DNA of 64,000 bases, taken from assembly GCA_008508345.1 (NCBI GenBank), contig QNGE01000740.1:62001-126000 (forward strand), in the 5' to 3' direction. Both the position numbers and the translations under genes were made by a program. Below the pieces are notes generated by a model. That model did no database searches and was not told the DNA's origin. It saw only the letters and a program-made list of their open reading frames with translations. The DNA comes from Paragonimus westermani (lineage: Eukaryota > Platyhelminthes > Trematoda > Plagiorchiida > Troglotrematidae). Positions 46,889-57,899 of this stretch are shown piece after piece (position 1 is the first letter of the stretch; every line of letters starts with the position of its first letter).

Positions 46889-47343
46889 CCTTAGGAACCG
46901 ACTACAACTTGCGTGGTTGCTTAGTGTTTGATACAACGCCCAACTTTTGAGCTGAAGACAGAATGAATTTGAATCAACACTTGTACGATACTGAAGATCC
47001 CTAATAAGAGCGGAACTCCAGTAGGGTGATTCTGTTCGAAAGAAGCGGATTAAAAGATCTATCCGAATGTAAATGTTATGCTCAGCTGTAGGTAAAGTTC
47101 ACTTCATACCTGCCTAGTCTATCATTACTTACCAGCATCTGTAAGATAACGACAAGATAAGATAGAGTACATCAGTAAGACCGAATTGGCTGTGTGTACT
47201 GGGAAGAGTATGCATTGGTAGTTCCAGTCATCTCTCACAGTTTAATAGGACTGTTTTCTGAAGTGCCGTCCATTACAGAAATTGCACAAGTCCATCCTGG
47301 ATTCTTGGGTGTTCTGTTTATTTTATGTAACTTTTCTCTCCAG

Positions 47344-47836
47344 GAAGCTGCTCAGCTATTGTTCGAAACATTCTCGGCAGCTCAGGAACGTATTGTTGCC
47401 TGTACTTCCGGTCTCACCACTCTGTGTGTCGCCCTAGTGCTTCCTGTGATCGATGTCACCATCCTCCACGACAAACAGTCCACACAGTCTGATCACACGT
47501 ACTCATCTACGAACTCCCTCGACGGCTCATCTTTGGCAGTCACCAATCAATTCGCACTCATTGTTGTGAGTGTTGGCGATTCTCAGGCTTTTCTGCTTAG
47601 TAAATTTCATGGAATACGTGAAGTGACTGGTTGGGTTCCTGTACCACTTAGCAACATACATAAGACAGCAGGAGACCGACTGAGCACACCGGTTCCTGTG
47701 AAAGACCATTCAGACCCGGATTCGCCATCATCCTGTTCCACTTCACCACCGGTGCGCGATTTTCGTGACGCTGGTGGCGCGCTGGGCGCAGTGTACAAAA
47801 ATGGAAATCCTGAACTGAACAACCTCATGTGCGCCG
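47344..47836 (+). CDS. PP2C-like domain protein (CG9801-like), third exon
   Basis: Acceptor ttttctctccag ends at 47343 and donor gtaagtttcg starts at 47837. The exon is 493 nt (164 codons plus one base, phase 1). It starts EAAQLLFETFSAAQERIV, followed by GLTTLCVALVLPV, then an insert rich in His, Ser and Thr. ALIVVSVGDSQAFLLSKFHG follows, whose V-G-D-S is the conserved PP2C metal-site motif, then GIREVTGW. A Pro/Ser-rich loop comes before RDFRDAGGALGAVYKNGNPE, the block characteristic of CG9801-like proteins. A further exon starting with two bases of a codon is required for the remaining part of the fold. I did not find it in the next 16 kb. Confidence 0.85.
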
Positions 47837-49300
47837 GTAAGTTTCGTTTTTTTAATCTCCTACCTCTAATTTGTTTCTGTTAACATACACTATTCGTTTT
47901 CCTTTCACCTCTCTGTACGGGTGTTAATTATGGAAAGTGAAACCGTTTTTAAGCTGATGAAATTTGTTCTAGGTTTTACTTTCCTCTGTTAGACTGATTC
48001 ATTGCTTGCTCTACTCTGAACGCTCTGAAACCACAGGTTTCCTCGATGTTGTCTAACCCTTACTGATCAGCCATTAAAATTTTTGTGCTTGTGTTCATCA
48101 TTATCTAACTGGTAACAACGCGAAACGAGGGTGCCTACTGGTTCCAGTACCTTCAAAGGACGTATGTCAAATATAGCGTGTGTTTTGTCTATACACCGAT
48201 ACTGACAATCCTTGACAATAGTGGAAACAACTAAAGTTCATGTGACCAGGTTGTTTGTGTCAGGGTGAAAACTGAGTTCAGAATCACTGTTGCTGTTTTC
48301 AGTCTATAGATAACCGTTGCTTTGACCAATTGAGGGAGATGTTGAGAAGGAAGTAGAAACGTTGAACTTATAACGACGACCGTCGTTTGAAAGTTGATCA
48401 GAAAACTCTTAATAACGACTGGAAAAGCCACAGTTCAAGCAGGCCGTGCTATGTAAGAGGTTTCATGTTCCTCTGGATTTTTCGAATGAATGAACTGGTT
48501 TATTTAAGCTGGTACATTTAATCTTCAGTCCCGTCGTAGAGCCTCTTCGTATTCCTGCGCATGTGTTTGCATCATTCACTGACTACTGATTGGGTTGTAC
48601 TTTTAGGAACCATGCTGTCAGGCAGATCTTGATACTAATTCTTATTTTAAATATTCTGTGAAAGAACAGGCCTATCATACAAACCGAACAGCCGTGCGGG
48701 CACTATTAATTTCTAACGGTAGATTGACTAATATATCAAACCCGAACTTGCCGTACTTTGTGTTGCGAATCTGTTCGAGTATACGGGTCATATAGACTGC
48801 TTCACCAACGATCCTGGGGAAAGTTTCATAAACAACACCGATTGGCGTACAAAGAAGAACGTTTGTACACTGTAATGGGATGTTCACTGTCAACATTTTG
48901 GGACAGTGAAGGTCAATGATTCTTTGAGTTATTCGAACTGTTTCTGGGAAACGAATTAATAGCCACTCAAAGACCGATGATATCTGAGCACAAGTTAGTT
49001 GAAGAGAAAGCTTTTCGCTAACCAGGATTCACTGTATATTTCTAAGAACTGTTGATTTAAGTCACTCGATGACAATATCTGCAATTCCCCGATAGTCACA
49101 TTTCGTTTTCGTTCAGATATTCTCCTGGACTGTAATTGGGGTTTGAATATATGTTGACTATCCATGTTTGGTACCGCTTCCAATACACCAGCAACTCCAA
49201 GAGCTATACAGGCATACGCTTAGACAAACAGATGATAAAGCCTAGTTGTTTAGACTGATGAAAGACGTTTTCAAACCCCGATTTATCCATAACAATCGTA
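47837..49300. other. Intron or downstream sequence, nothing recognised
   Basis: No frame with a PP2C-like motif or known element was recognised. If the gene continues, this is its third intron. Confidence 0.4.
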
Positions 49301-49306
49301 AACCTG

Positions 49307-49360
49307 ACCAGAAGGTACTGTGGCTTGAGCCACCTCTCACGGCAACTGTGAGATAATAGT
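49307..49360. repeat. Anonymous dispersed repeat, partial copy 3
   Basis: accagaaggtactgtggcttgagccacctctcacggcaactgtg matches the core of copies at 36360 and 45979 in order. Flanking ATTC units are absent. Confidence 0.4.
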
Positions 49361-51679
49361 TTGTCTGTTTGATGAGAGAAATTCCTGGTAGAGATGTGTT
49401 TATGTGGAAGAGTGTGATGATTCTAGTGAAAGACAGAAATGGGTTGATCAACTACAATACTGATAAATATGTATTCTTTTCAGTTCGTCCTAAGTATCTG
49501 CTTCCTATCAATTTCTATTATCCATTGCCAGTTTCTTGTAACACATGGAACATTTAGAAACTGCTATCACGGAAGCCAACACTCACTCGCAATTGTTATC
49601 CCTATCTTCAGATTCCAATTACCAGACCGCCAAACTCCCACAACTTCCATGATTACTTGCCCAAAACGCGCATCTAATGAATACACGTACCTGGTACACC
49701 GTTTACACTATCACAGACGAACTCTGCTAACATTAGTAGACCATCAGATGGAAGAAAACTGAATGTGCATCAACCTTGGGTGATGTACCTTCTAAAAAAT
49801 GCGAGTATGATATACGTCTGATTCACTGATCGTACGAGCTTTACATCCTACGAGAGTGATTTATTACGGATATACTGTAGTATACAAACTATTTGTCAAA
49901 GTAAGATCATCTAGAGGACTCAACCACACACATTCAGTAGAACCGTCTAAAAAAGTACAGTATTCTTATCGATATATACTAGTTCCTTGATTTGATCAAT
50001 CAGTTCAGTCTGATAGAGAAACAACTGTGGCCAAACGGGGATGAGGAATAAAATCTACTTTTTCGTTTAAATGAAATAAAATCGATCAATCCAATCAGCC
50101 TTTACCCAAAATTATGTTTCATTATCTTACTCCATGTGTATCGAACACTTGTGTCTTTTCTGGAATCAAAAGGGTGTGTTTTAGTTCAATTGAAAAGTTG
50201 CCTTTAAGTGACCCTAATTAGAGCAGTGCTACTCTACAACTGCAAAACATCAACTTTAGGTTGATAGTACCAAGTGCAGTGGGACATTCGATGTTGGATT
50301 TTAGGTGACATCGGTGAAGAATTAACGAGAAGACTGGGATCTTTCATTTATTCTTAACCACCGTGATTTTGACCAGAAAATACGGTGACCAGGCTACTCC
50401 GTGTCACTTTTGTAGTATATGGTGGGCCGAGACACTACAGACTGTTAGAGGTTTTTGAAACTTTGCATCAAACCAGTTCACTCACACCCTGAAATCGCTG
50501 ATTGAGGAATTCAGATCATACGTTTAAAGTATTAACGCACCTTTAATCGTTTCACGCAATGACTGTTGAACCTCTGGTGCATTGATGTGGGGCATGCGGT
50601 GATCAGTTGGTGATTTAGCAAAGAAAAGAGTTGGGAACGGTAGGTCGTGTTCCACCGTCCGACCAATGGCTTCTCATCCAATTGAAGCTCTGGTTGGAGA
50701 CAGCAGGAGAAAAAAATCGGCTAGTTTGCCTCATTGGCGTGGACGTTGTCGTTGTTTGACTAGTCTTTTTGTGAGGCAAGAGCAGTTGTTGAAGTTGGAC
50801 AGTGAAACTATAGAGGATCTACCTAGAAAATGCCATCTTACGATCGGTTGCCGTTGGGTTGTTTGCTGGCAAGTATAATCGCTTTACTACTGATTAGTTG
50901 AGCTCAAAACCCAAGGTTTTATGAACTAATTTCCCCGTTCATCTTTCAGCTAAGGCTTTTTGTAGTTGTGTGGTAGTTAAAAGTCGACGCAGATGAGAAC
51001 GACAATAGGGATAATGTTGAATGCTAAACCTAGCCGGTCCTGCGCACCTTGGTGTAGAAAGCAACCGGCTTTGTGAGCGGTAACCACTAGCGGAACCGTA
51101 GCAAGGAGTTTCGATGTATATGCCTCTCATTAGCATCACGGTTGGCGACATCCGAATCGGACTAGCCTGTCACAGTGACCGAATCCAAAGGACGCCTGCG
51201 TTCGTCCATCACTGCAATTGGCTTGCGCTGCACCATTTGCAGTTCCACCCACACACCACGTATCCAGTGTAAACCCGAAGGAATAAGGCTGGGAGGTGTG
51301 CCAGTGGGACCTTTCTGTCCAGCCGACCAATGCTGGTTAGCCACTTGATTGGCTATTAAGGAAAGGAAACCCCTATCTCTCGGAAACTAAACAGAGAGAG
51401 GCTGCAATGACGAGCTCTAAACTAGGAAGAAAGATTTCTGAAGTGTAATACAAGAAGCGCTGCAGGTTAGTGCATCCCAGATAAGATAGGGATGAAAAGT
51501 AAAATTCTCATTGAACTATGAAAAGCCAGACAAACCATTCATCATACAATACACCAACAAAGCCGAAGAAAATAATGGATAGAAGACCACAGACATTCAA
51601 GTTTTTGAAAAGAGAAGCGGATTAATTGTTAACGACCAGGATGTTGACCGACGCAGTTATTAACTGAAGTATAATGAAT
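49361..51679. other. Unassigned region
   Basis: Contains a further weak match to the anonymous repeat at 50343-50395 (catttattc...tgaccagaaaatacggtgacc). Frames at 50666-50878 (plus) and 51136-51344 (minus, two overlapping) are open, but I recognise nothing in them. Confidence 0.35.
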
Positions 51680-51699
51680 ACACACACACACACACACAC
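51680..51699. repeat. (AC)n microsatellite
   Basis: Ten AC units. They directly abut the tRNA-like unit on the minus strand, so on that strand they read as a (TG)n tail right after the B box. Confidence 0.95.
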
Positions 51700-51772
51700 T
51701 AGGGCGACGAACCCATGACCTACGAGCAATTCCAGAATGGTAGCCCAAGCGGTTGTTTATGAGGCCACAGGG
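51700..51772 (-). repeat. tRNA-like (SINE) unit ending in (TG)n
   Basis: On the minus strand GGGTTCGTCGCCC (51714-51702) is a B-box match. The A-box region lies in tggcctcataaacaaccgcttgggc (51767-51743) and is imperfect. The (TG)10 tract follows immediately. Confidence 0.35.
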
Positions 51773-51952
51773 TCGCTGCCATCGGTATCGCAGGATGGTA
51801 TGTGAGTTAAACTGTCTGCATGATCCTCTTTCATGAGATGATCACAGGTTGTCGATTCAAACAGAGCAGAAATGGAGGAGCAGTAGCTGGGAAAATCATT
51901 CAAATCGGATTCTTATGTAAACGTTTAAATCTATACGCCTATTGTAGTTGAG

Positions 51953-52105
51953 ATGACTGCTCTTTTTATCTATGGTATCCCAAGTGTTTCGAATCAACAA
52001 AAAGATTTAAGAAGCAGATTTGAAAAGTGGTCACATTTGCTGACAAATTTTCAATTGAGAATAAAGTTTCACCGGTTTTATCGAACCCGATTCTCGCTGT
52101 TGGCC
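51953..52105 (+). pseudogene. Possible Gypsy RNase H fragment
   Basis: TALFIYGIPSVSNQQKD followed by RSRFEKWSHLLTNFQLRIKF fits the Gypsy RNase H pattern P-L-L-x-I-F-G-x-K-x-G...A-R-L-Q-R-W-x-x-x-L-x-x-Y-x-F. It is short and eroded, and flanking integrase was not recognised, so it is tentative. Confidence 0.3.
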
Positions 52106-52109
52106 GCGG

Positions 52110-55100
52110 TTACCAATAGTAAATTATGTCCCTGTCCTTGGCTTCGGCCCTAGTGCTTGTGTAGCCAGTGTAGGGATAACTGCTCCATGACTGTAGGGCA
52201 TACGTTGTCTAGACACCACCTTCTAGGAACCAGCGCTAACCTCGGTGTACTTGAGGACTTACTTATCGTAGACGTAATTTATCGAGTTAACGTGGATGGT
52301 GTTTGACTAACAACCTTGGGAAAATTGTTCATACCAGGCAAACCACTAGATAGGTATTCAACACACCACTAGTTTATGTGGTCACTGGAAAACAGTGCTC
52401 CTCGGTAAATCGAACTTCAGATCTATCCCGCAGGCAAAATCGAGTAAGGCGACATGACCCAAAGACTAGTTAAGCCAGTTTTCACAATTTCCGTGACCGG
52501 GGATGCACTCTGATAAGTATTGCTTCCTTTTGAAGTGCCCACCTCCTCAGGAACGCAACAGTATATCTTCTCCGTGGCGTAAGCATCTAAATCTTACTGT
52601 GGTTTCGTAATTTTTTGTAGCAGGTCACTAGTTCTTTTTGGTGTAAATCACTTCACGTTGCTCTGTCGCAGAACGGTCCATTACTACTGCTTTCCCTGAA
52701 AAGTTGCTGATATGTCTGAACGATATATATATATATCAGCGTGACTGCAAAAGATTTCATGAATCCGAACACTATACATGCTCCGCGTGTTTGTTTTTTT
52801 CGACTTTCACCTAGACAGTAACTGTGTTTCACCGGTCTTCAGCCATATGACTGCTTGACAGACACCTCGTTTCAGCCAAAACGAACAAAATTCACTCTTA
52901 CTTTCGGTTTACCATTACACTGTCAACCAGAACTGTTAGATGGGGACATTCAATATCAGGTCCATGAATCGAATCCGATATCAAACGGATACACCTATCC
53001 CTGGCAGCCCCCATACTTTTATATGTGTACTAATTGTAGATTCGTTCAACCAGAATGTAGAAGGTTTTTGTTGGTAATACCTGCCTGTCTGAGTACCGGT
53101 TAGGTTTCAAGCAGTTGATAAATATCGATCATTCCTTCGGTTGACGTTTCACTTTATTTAACACAATTCCCCTATTATAGCATACTGACCGCGAAAGACC
53201 AAAAGTGGACACTCGTCTTAGTTTAAAAAGTAAGCTGGTTTCGCTCTAGATAATTATTTATAAGGGCGCATCTGTAGAGGCTCAGGCCTTAACAATTCGT
53301 CCATCGCATGGTCATGCTCGCCACGTAACATACTAACGGTTCAGTGGCTGAGTGGACTGTTTTATGTAGTCATTAATAGAAGTTCAGTAGTTTAAATAAT
53401 TTTAAGCTGACCGACCGCCTTTCACACTTGTTTGAAGTGCTACCATTCGGACAAGCTTTTATATATGATTTTCCAAACCGTAACTAGTGGACCAAGTCCT
53501 GTGCAGGAATTTTGGTTGTTATAGCTCGTACTGAGTTCCTCGTAAGTTCTTTTTCCAACTGGAGAATTCTAACTAAACTGGAAGGGGGACGACGGGGATA
53601 ATGTGCAAACGTGAAAATGGATTAACTAAGGAATGTGCAATATTCAGCAGAGGTGTAGTTGATCGATATCGAGAAGTGGGTGCGACGAATCCAGAGTGAG
53701 AGTCATGCTCTTCATCATGTCACGTCTGTACCGGACAGCCGATGCTAGCTAACAATGACCGCTTGTTTTGTCAACAAGTGTGTTTGCGTGTATGATGTGT
53801 GCAGACTGAGTGTAGCACAGTGTCCTTGATCGCGAGCAGGGATGAATCGATCCAGCTATCAGTCATGAAATCCGTGATTTGTACTCATGCATCATTGGTG
53901 AATCCATAGCACCAGTCGTACGGTAGACAACCAAATGGCACAAAAGGTCACAGTTGTCTTCGGTCTCTTTTCTGGTTAGGTTAAATGAGGTAGGTTTACA
54001 ATGGCCCCCCGTTCAAAGTAAGCTGCACCTCGAAGCTTGCTGAAGACAGGACTTCACGAAAACAGCGCCCAGGATTGGGCTTGTTTAAGTGTCCATTTTG
54101 CGTTGGTTGTTAGCATGTGCCCACTATTGAAATGGCATGCTCCATTTCCGGCTATGGACTTCCCAAATCACGACTGCACGTTCCAGCTTTGGTTAAACTC
54201 AGAGTAATGCTGATGAACTTGAAACCCAACGGAGAATTTAAAAATGTTACAGTGTGATGAGTATTCGTAGGAGGTTGCGGATTGATAAAGGATGGTCATG
54301 GGTGCTAAGTTCTTCCAGTACCTCACGTTTGATGTGAAATTTGTACCATTTGTCATAAAGCTAGGTGGTCGTTGTGGTCGAGCTCCTGTGAAGCAGTAGT
54401 TCTTAATACAGAAACCAGTTAGTGTTGCATATTCAGTGAGGATTAATAACATTTTCGCCACCCGCGGACAAATTAATACACAGTTGCGATTGCATCAGTA
54501 TCACTAAGCCACTGCATGCTGATCATGACCATCCTGTCTGGAGTGTTGGAGGAATAAGTGTGATAGGGGGGTGGGTGGGGTGATTTCAGAAGTACACCAA
54601 GCCGGAATAAGCGTACAAAATGTGTGAAACAGGCCGGCGTGTTCCAGATACTTCATAATCAGTTACAAACTGCAGAAGCGACTCGTCTGAACGGCTCAGT
54701 TCATACACTAGCTCGGTCACTTGCGATAAATTGACTGATGAGGTGCCTGTCCCGCTCGGTTCTTTCTGATTCTATGCACCACGAATACACCTCAACTCGT
54801 AGGCGTGAGTCATGAAACACATGCTGGTCAGGTTGCTTTACTAAAACCGTACGGTAAGCTGGGTCATTCTTACTAGCAGGACATTCTCCCTTGCACTTTA
54901 ACCTACTAGTGGTTTTGTCCCTTAGTGGTTTGTCATTTATCACCTTGTCATTTGCTTTCAATTAACTATCTCCGCCTGTTGATGAGTGCCATATCATTTT
55001 GGGGCTGTAGATCCATTCTGCCCGTACGATACAATTGGTCATTTGTATTCGTCAGGTTTTAACTGTAGTAAATGGAACCGAAGGTTTCGAATCTAATATA

Positions 55101-55697
55101 CGCAATTGTTGAGTAGGACTGTTCTAATAGACATTAGAGGATATGCCACACCCTACCCAGTATTACTTACATGTCGGATCCCACGGTTGTATGTTAACTT
55201 GGCAACGTTGTGCAGTAGCCTGTGTTTTACAGACTATATGCTCTTTCGAACCACCTGTGAACAATGCTACAAATTGACAGTCAGTTTCTTTTTTATGACT
55301 GGTGGTGCATTTCAAACATAAAGGTCGAGGACCATTAGATCGATAGGTTTGCTTCGGGTCTTATGCTGGCGGAACAGCGACAGACGCCGGTCGAGTTGGA
55401 AATTGCTTGACCTATATCACACTCTTGCACGCAAGGAAGCACACATACACGCACACAAGACGCGCCTCGTTTGACAATCGTTGTCTCTAACACGTACCCA
55501 CACGGAGTGGAAGTCAGTGATGCATGGGTGATTCAGCAACGGGACGCTGGTTGTAAATCCGGGTTAGTCGACGTGCCTTTCACTCAAAGGTGTGGATTCA
55601 ATCTGCATCACATACCAGTAGTCCGACATCTTAACGAACTATCTCACTTCACGAGCTAAACTCGATCGTCTTCTGGGTTATTACGGTTCACATCTGT
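52110..55697. other. Unassigned region
   Basis: (AT)7 at 52723-52736. Open frames 52855-53103 (plus), 54168-54461 and 54701-54961 (minus) carry no motif I can name with confidence. No splice-bounded exon compatible with the PP2C-like gene was seen. Confidence 0.35.
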
Positions 55698-57112
55698 TTG
55701 CGTGTTGTTAAGATCAGTATTATGCTGAACGGCGTTCACAAATCGAATACTTCACATCAGTTGCTGAACAGTGGAACAGTTGTTTACTTTGGTCCTTTTG
55801 GTTTCGTCATGACAACACGTGTTCAGGAACCTGGTTCGAGATCAAGACGATCAGTAGATCGTCTCAAAAACCAGAGTGTGCATTATAGGGTGCCCCCCTA
55901 TTCCAGAAATGACCCAGTTGCAAAAGTCGAGACTTCGGCTAGATCCGAATCAGTGACAGAAACAGCATGTCCAGACGCGGAAAGTACTCAGTGTGAAATT
56001 TCTGAGCTTCCTGTTTGGTTTAGTAGAACATTTGCCGCTTCTGGACGTATCGTTTTTGTCGCTTGTTCGAATCCAGCTGAAGTCCAGATTTCACTGGAAT
56101 TATTAAATCTGTCACACTACCTATCAGCAATATATCTCCCTAATCCTTTCGTTCATGTGCGTTGTTCGAAGAAATCATGGTAATGGGCTGTGGGAATACG
56201 GGTCAATCCGTTATCCCAAAAAACTAGAATTAGAACGGAATGTAGGATTTCGTTTGAATTTAGCTCCGTAATATGTGAATTTGTCCTATCACTGCCTAAA
56301 AACAACTCTGTTATCAGTTGTTAGTCAATTCATGGTTGGAAATCGGGCTTCCTGTAAAAGTTCACGTGGACTGTCTGACGTTCGTGCTACTATGCTAAGA
56401 AACTTGATGGTCTCTATTTGCTGACCAAGTGGCATCAAAACTCATCTTTGGTTTTGGTGCTCAACATGATGCACTCATATCCTCGTTCTTATTTGCATTG
56501 TGTGTAGCACCCTTGCCAGTTCACGAACACAAAGTTATAACCAACTATGTAGATGCCGTAATGTTAGACAAAAACAGTCTAACTTCAATTTTTTCCGCCG
56601 CCCTGCCGGACAGTTTTTGTTTGTACTCTACAGCCGGTCAGTGCCCGGCAGTTTGTCTCTTAACATGTCCAAACCTGTTGACATTAAGAATCAATACGAG
56701 GAACTTCTCAATGTCTCTCCATCTCTTCGCACATAATGAACCCCTACCTCGCGTTCGTTCTGTCAGATATCTGCGGAATACTTTGATTAGCAACATTACG
56801 TGGTCAATTCCTGTTACTGAAGCCTTCATGAAAGTTAAAAAGCTCTTTTCTTGTCCGGCACTTAAGTTCTGTCTTCAGTCTACAGCACTTGCTTATCGAC
56901 TTAGCAATGCCTATATGTTCTTCAGTGAATGTGGTGTTCACTCATTCTTTTTCCTGTGTTCATCATCGAGGGATTTTGCACTGTTTACCAAACCACTGGA
57001 ACTTCTATTGCGTTGTGGTGGTGCTGTCAGTAAACGATTTGTTGGATCTGTTATTTCTCATCACATGTGTGGAGAATTTGCAAGTTTAACACAATTCACC
57101 CTTCTTATTTAG
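55698..57112 (+). mobile_element. CR1-like non-LTR retrotransposon relic, second copy
   Basis: Frame 55698-56183 is the N-terminal part of a non-LTR pol: TTRVQEPGSRSRR, then SGRIVFVACSNPAEVQISLE near the endonuclease substrate-binding strand. After a gap, frame 56429-57112 (227 codons) holds the RT back half: FALCVAPLPVHEHKVITNYV, where the catalytic Y-A-D-D reads Y-V-D-A, then LPRVRSVRYLRNTLISNITW, EAFMKVKKLFSCPALKF, DFALFTKPLELLLRCGGAVS. The central RT (Y-R-P-V-S box, FSKAFD) is missing, so about 1 kb of pol has been deleted. It belongs to the same broad clade as the relic at 17.0 kb. Confidence 0.7.
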
Positions 57113-57114
57113 AG

Positions 57115-57829
57115 CTTTCTGGGTGTATTTCCGCGTCTTTTGTTAGATGTAGGTACATTCATTTTTTAAAACACACCAGGCTTTGTTCTTCTTTCGTTGT
57201 TTCTTATTAAATTCTACTTTTGTACACACCTAACCTTCTTAGACTGGAATTAACCACGAAGACCAATGAACAGTTTTTATCAATCTATACTGATTGTAAT
57301 CATTCATTAAAACCCCAATGCCGTTCACGACGACCCTGACAGAAGTAGTTAATGGTCCTTCGTCTGATGAAGATGAGGGTACGTGAAAAACTGGAAATTC
57401 TTTCGGAGTGCATAATGCTTGATTGCGAATGGCCTCCAGTCTGTTAAATGGCATGTCCTGTTACAAACTGGAATTTCATTTGTGATCCCTTCCACACGCC
57501 ACGTCGTCCAGGTAGTATTATCCCACCATCCAAAGGCCTAATAGGTTCCAGTTAACACTCTTCTAGGCAAGCAAATATCAGGCACGAATATCGCTGGAAC
57601 CAATGACCCCAAGATTTACATTGGCTATCTCTGGGAATTTGTAAACACTCCTCTGTTCCCACCCTTTTTTCAACACAAACAGACCGTCGCTTGATGATCT
57701 TTGCATCCAATGAACACTCTTCAGAACAATAAATGTCTGACCGCAACGTTTTAGCCTCTAATGTAATTGATTCTTTTAGGGAAGTCTCAAATGAAAGCCG
57801 ACGTTTGGGCCTATCAGACAGAGGTAGCT
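57115..57829. other. Unassigned region
   Basis: Sequence after the CR1-like frame, T-rich to about 57230, could be its 3' region. Nothing else recognised. Confidence 0.35.
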
Positions 57830-57897
57830 GGAACAAGGCTCGAATCGCTAAAATTCGTTTTGCGCACTGTAGCTCTTAGCCACTAGACCACATTGGT
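57830..57897 (-). repeat. tRNA-like (SINE) head, best match in window
   Basis: Minus strand: TGGTCTAGTGGCTAAGAGC (57890-57872) is a full A box with D-arm and GCGATTCGAGCC (57847-57836) a full B box. Anticodon-stem spacing is compatible with a tRNA. The acceptor stem is not complementary, so it is probably the 5' head of a tRNA-derived SINE or an old tRNA pseudogene. Confidence 0.6.
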
Positions 57898-57899
57898 TC

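Larger units (their letters stand above)
41795..47343. other. Second intron of the PP2C-like gene
   Basis: Bounded by gtaagt at 41795 and ttttctctccag ending at 47343, 5.5 kb. It contains a Penelope-like element (42053-42918), an anonymous dispersed repeat (about 45925-46110) and a weak integrase-like stretch (46770-46888). Between 42920 and 45920 I recognise nothing. Confidence 0.7.

Noticed and set aside
47194..47343. Upstream extension of the third PP2C-like exon
   Set aside because: The frame is open but is followed by a strong polypyrimidine-AG acceptor in phase 0. The family-like sequence starts exactly after it.
54168..54461. Minus frame with RPPSFMTNGTNFTSN, faintly like a non-LTR inter-domain region
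   Set aside because: The resemblance is too short and unsupported by neighbouring pol motifs.
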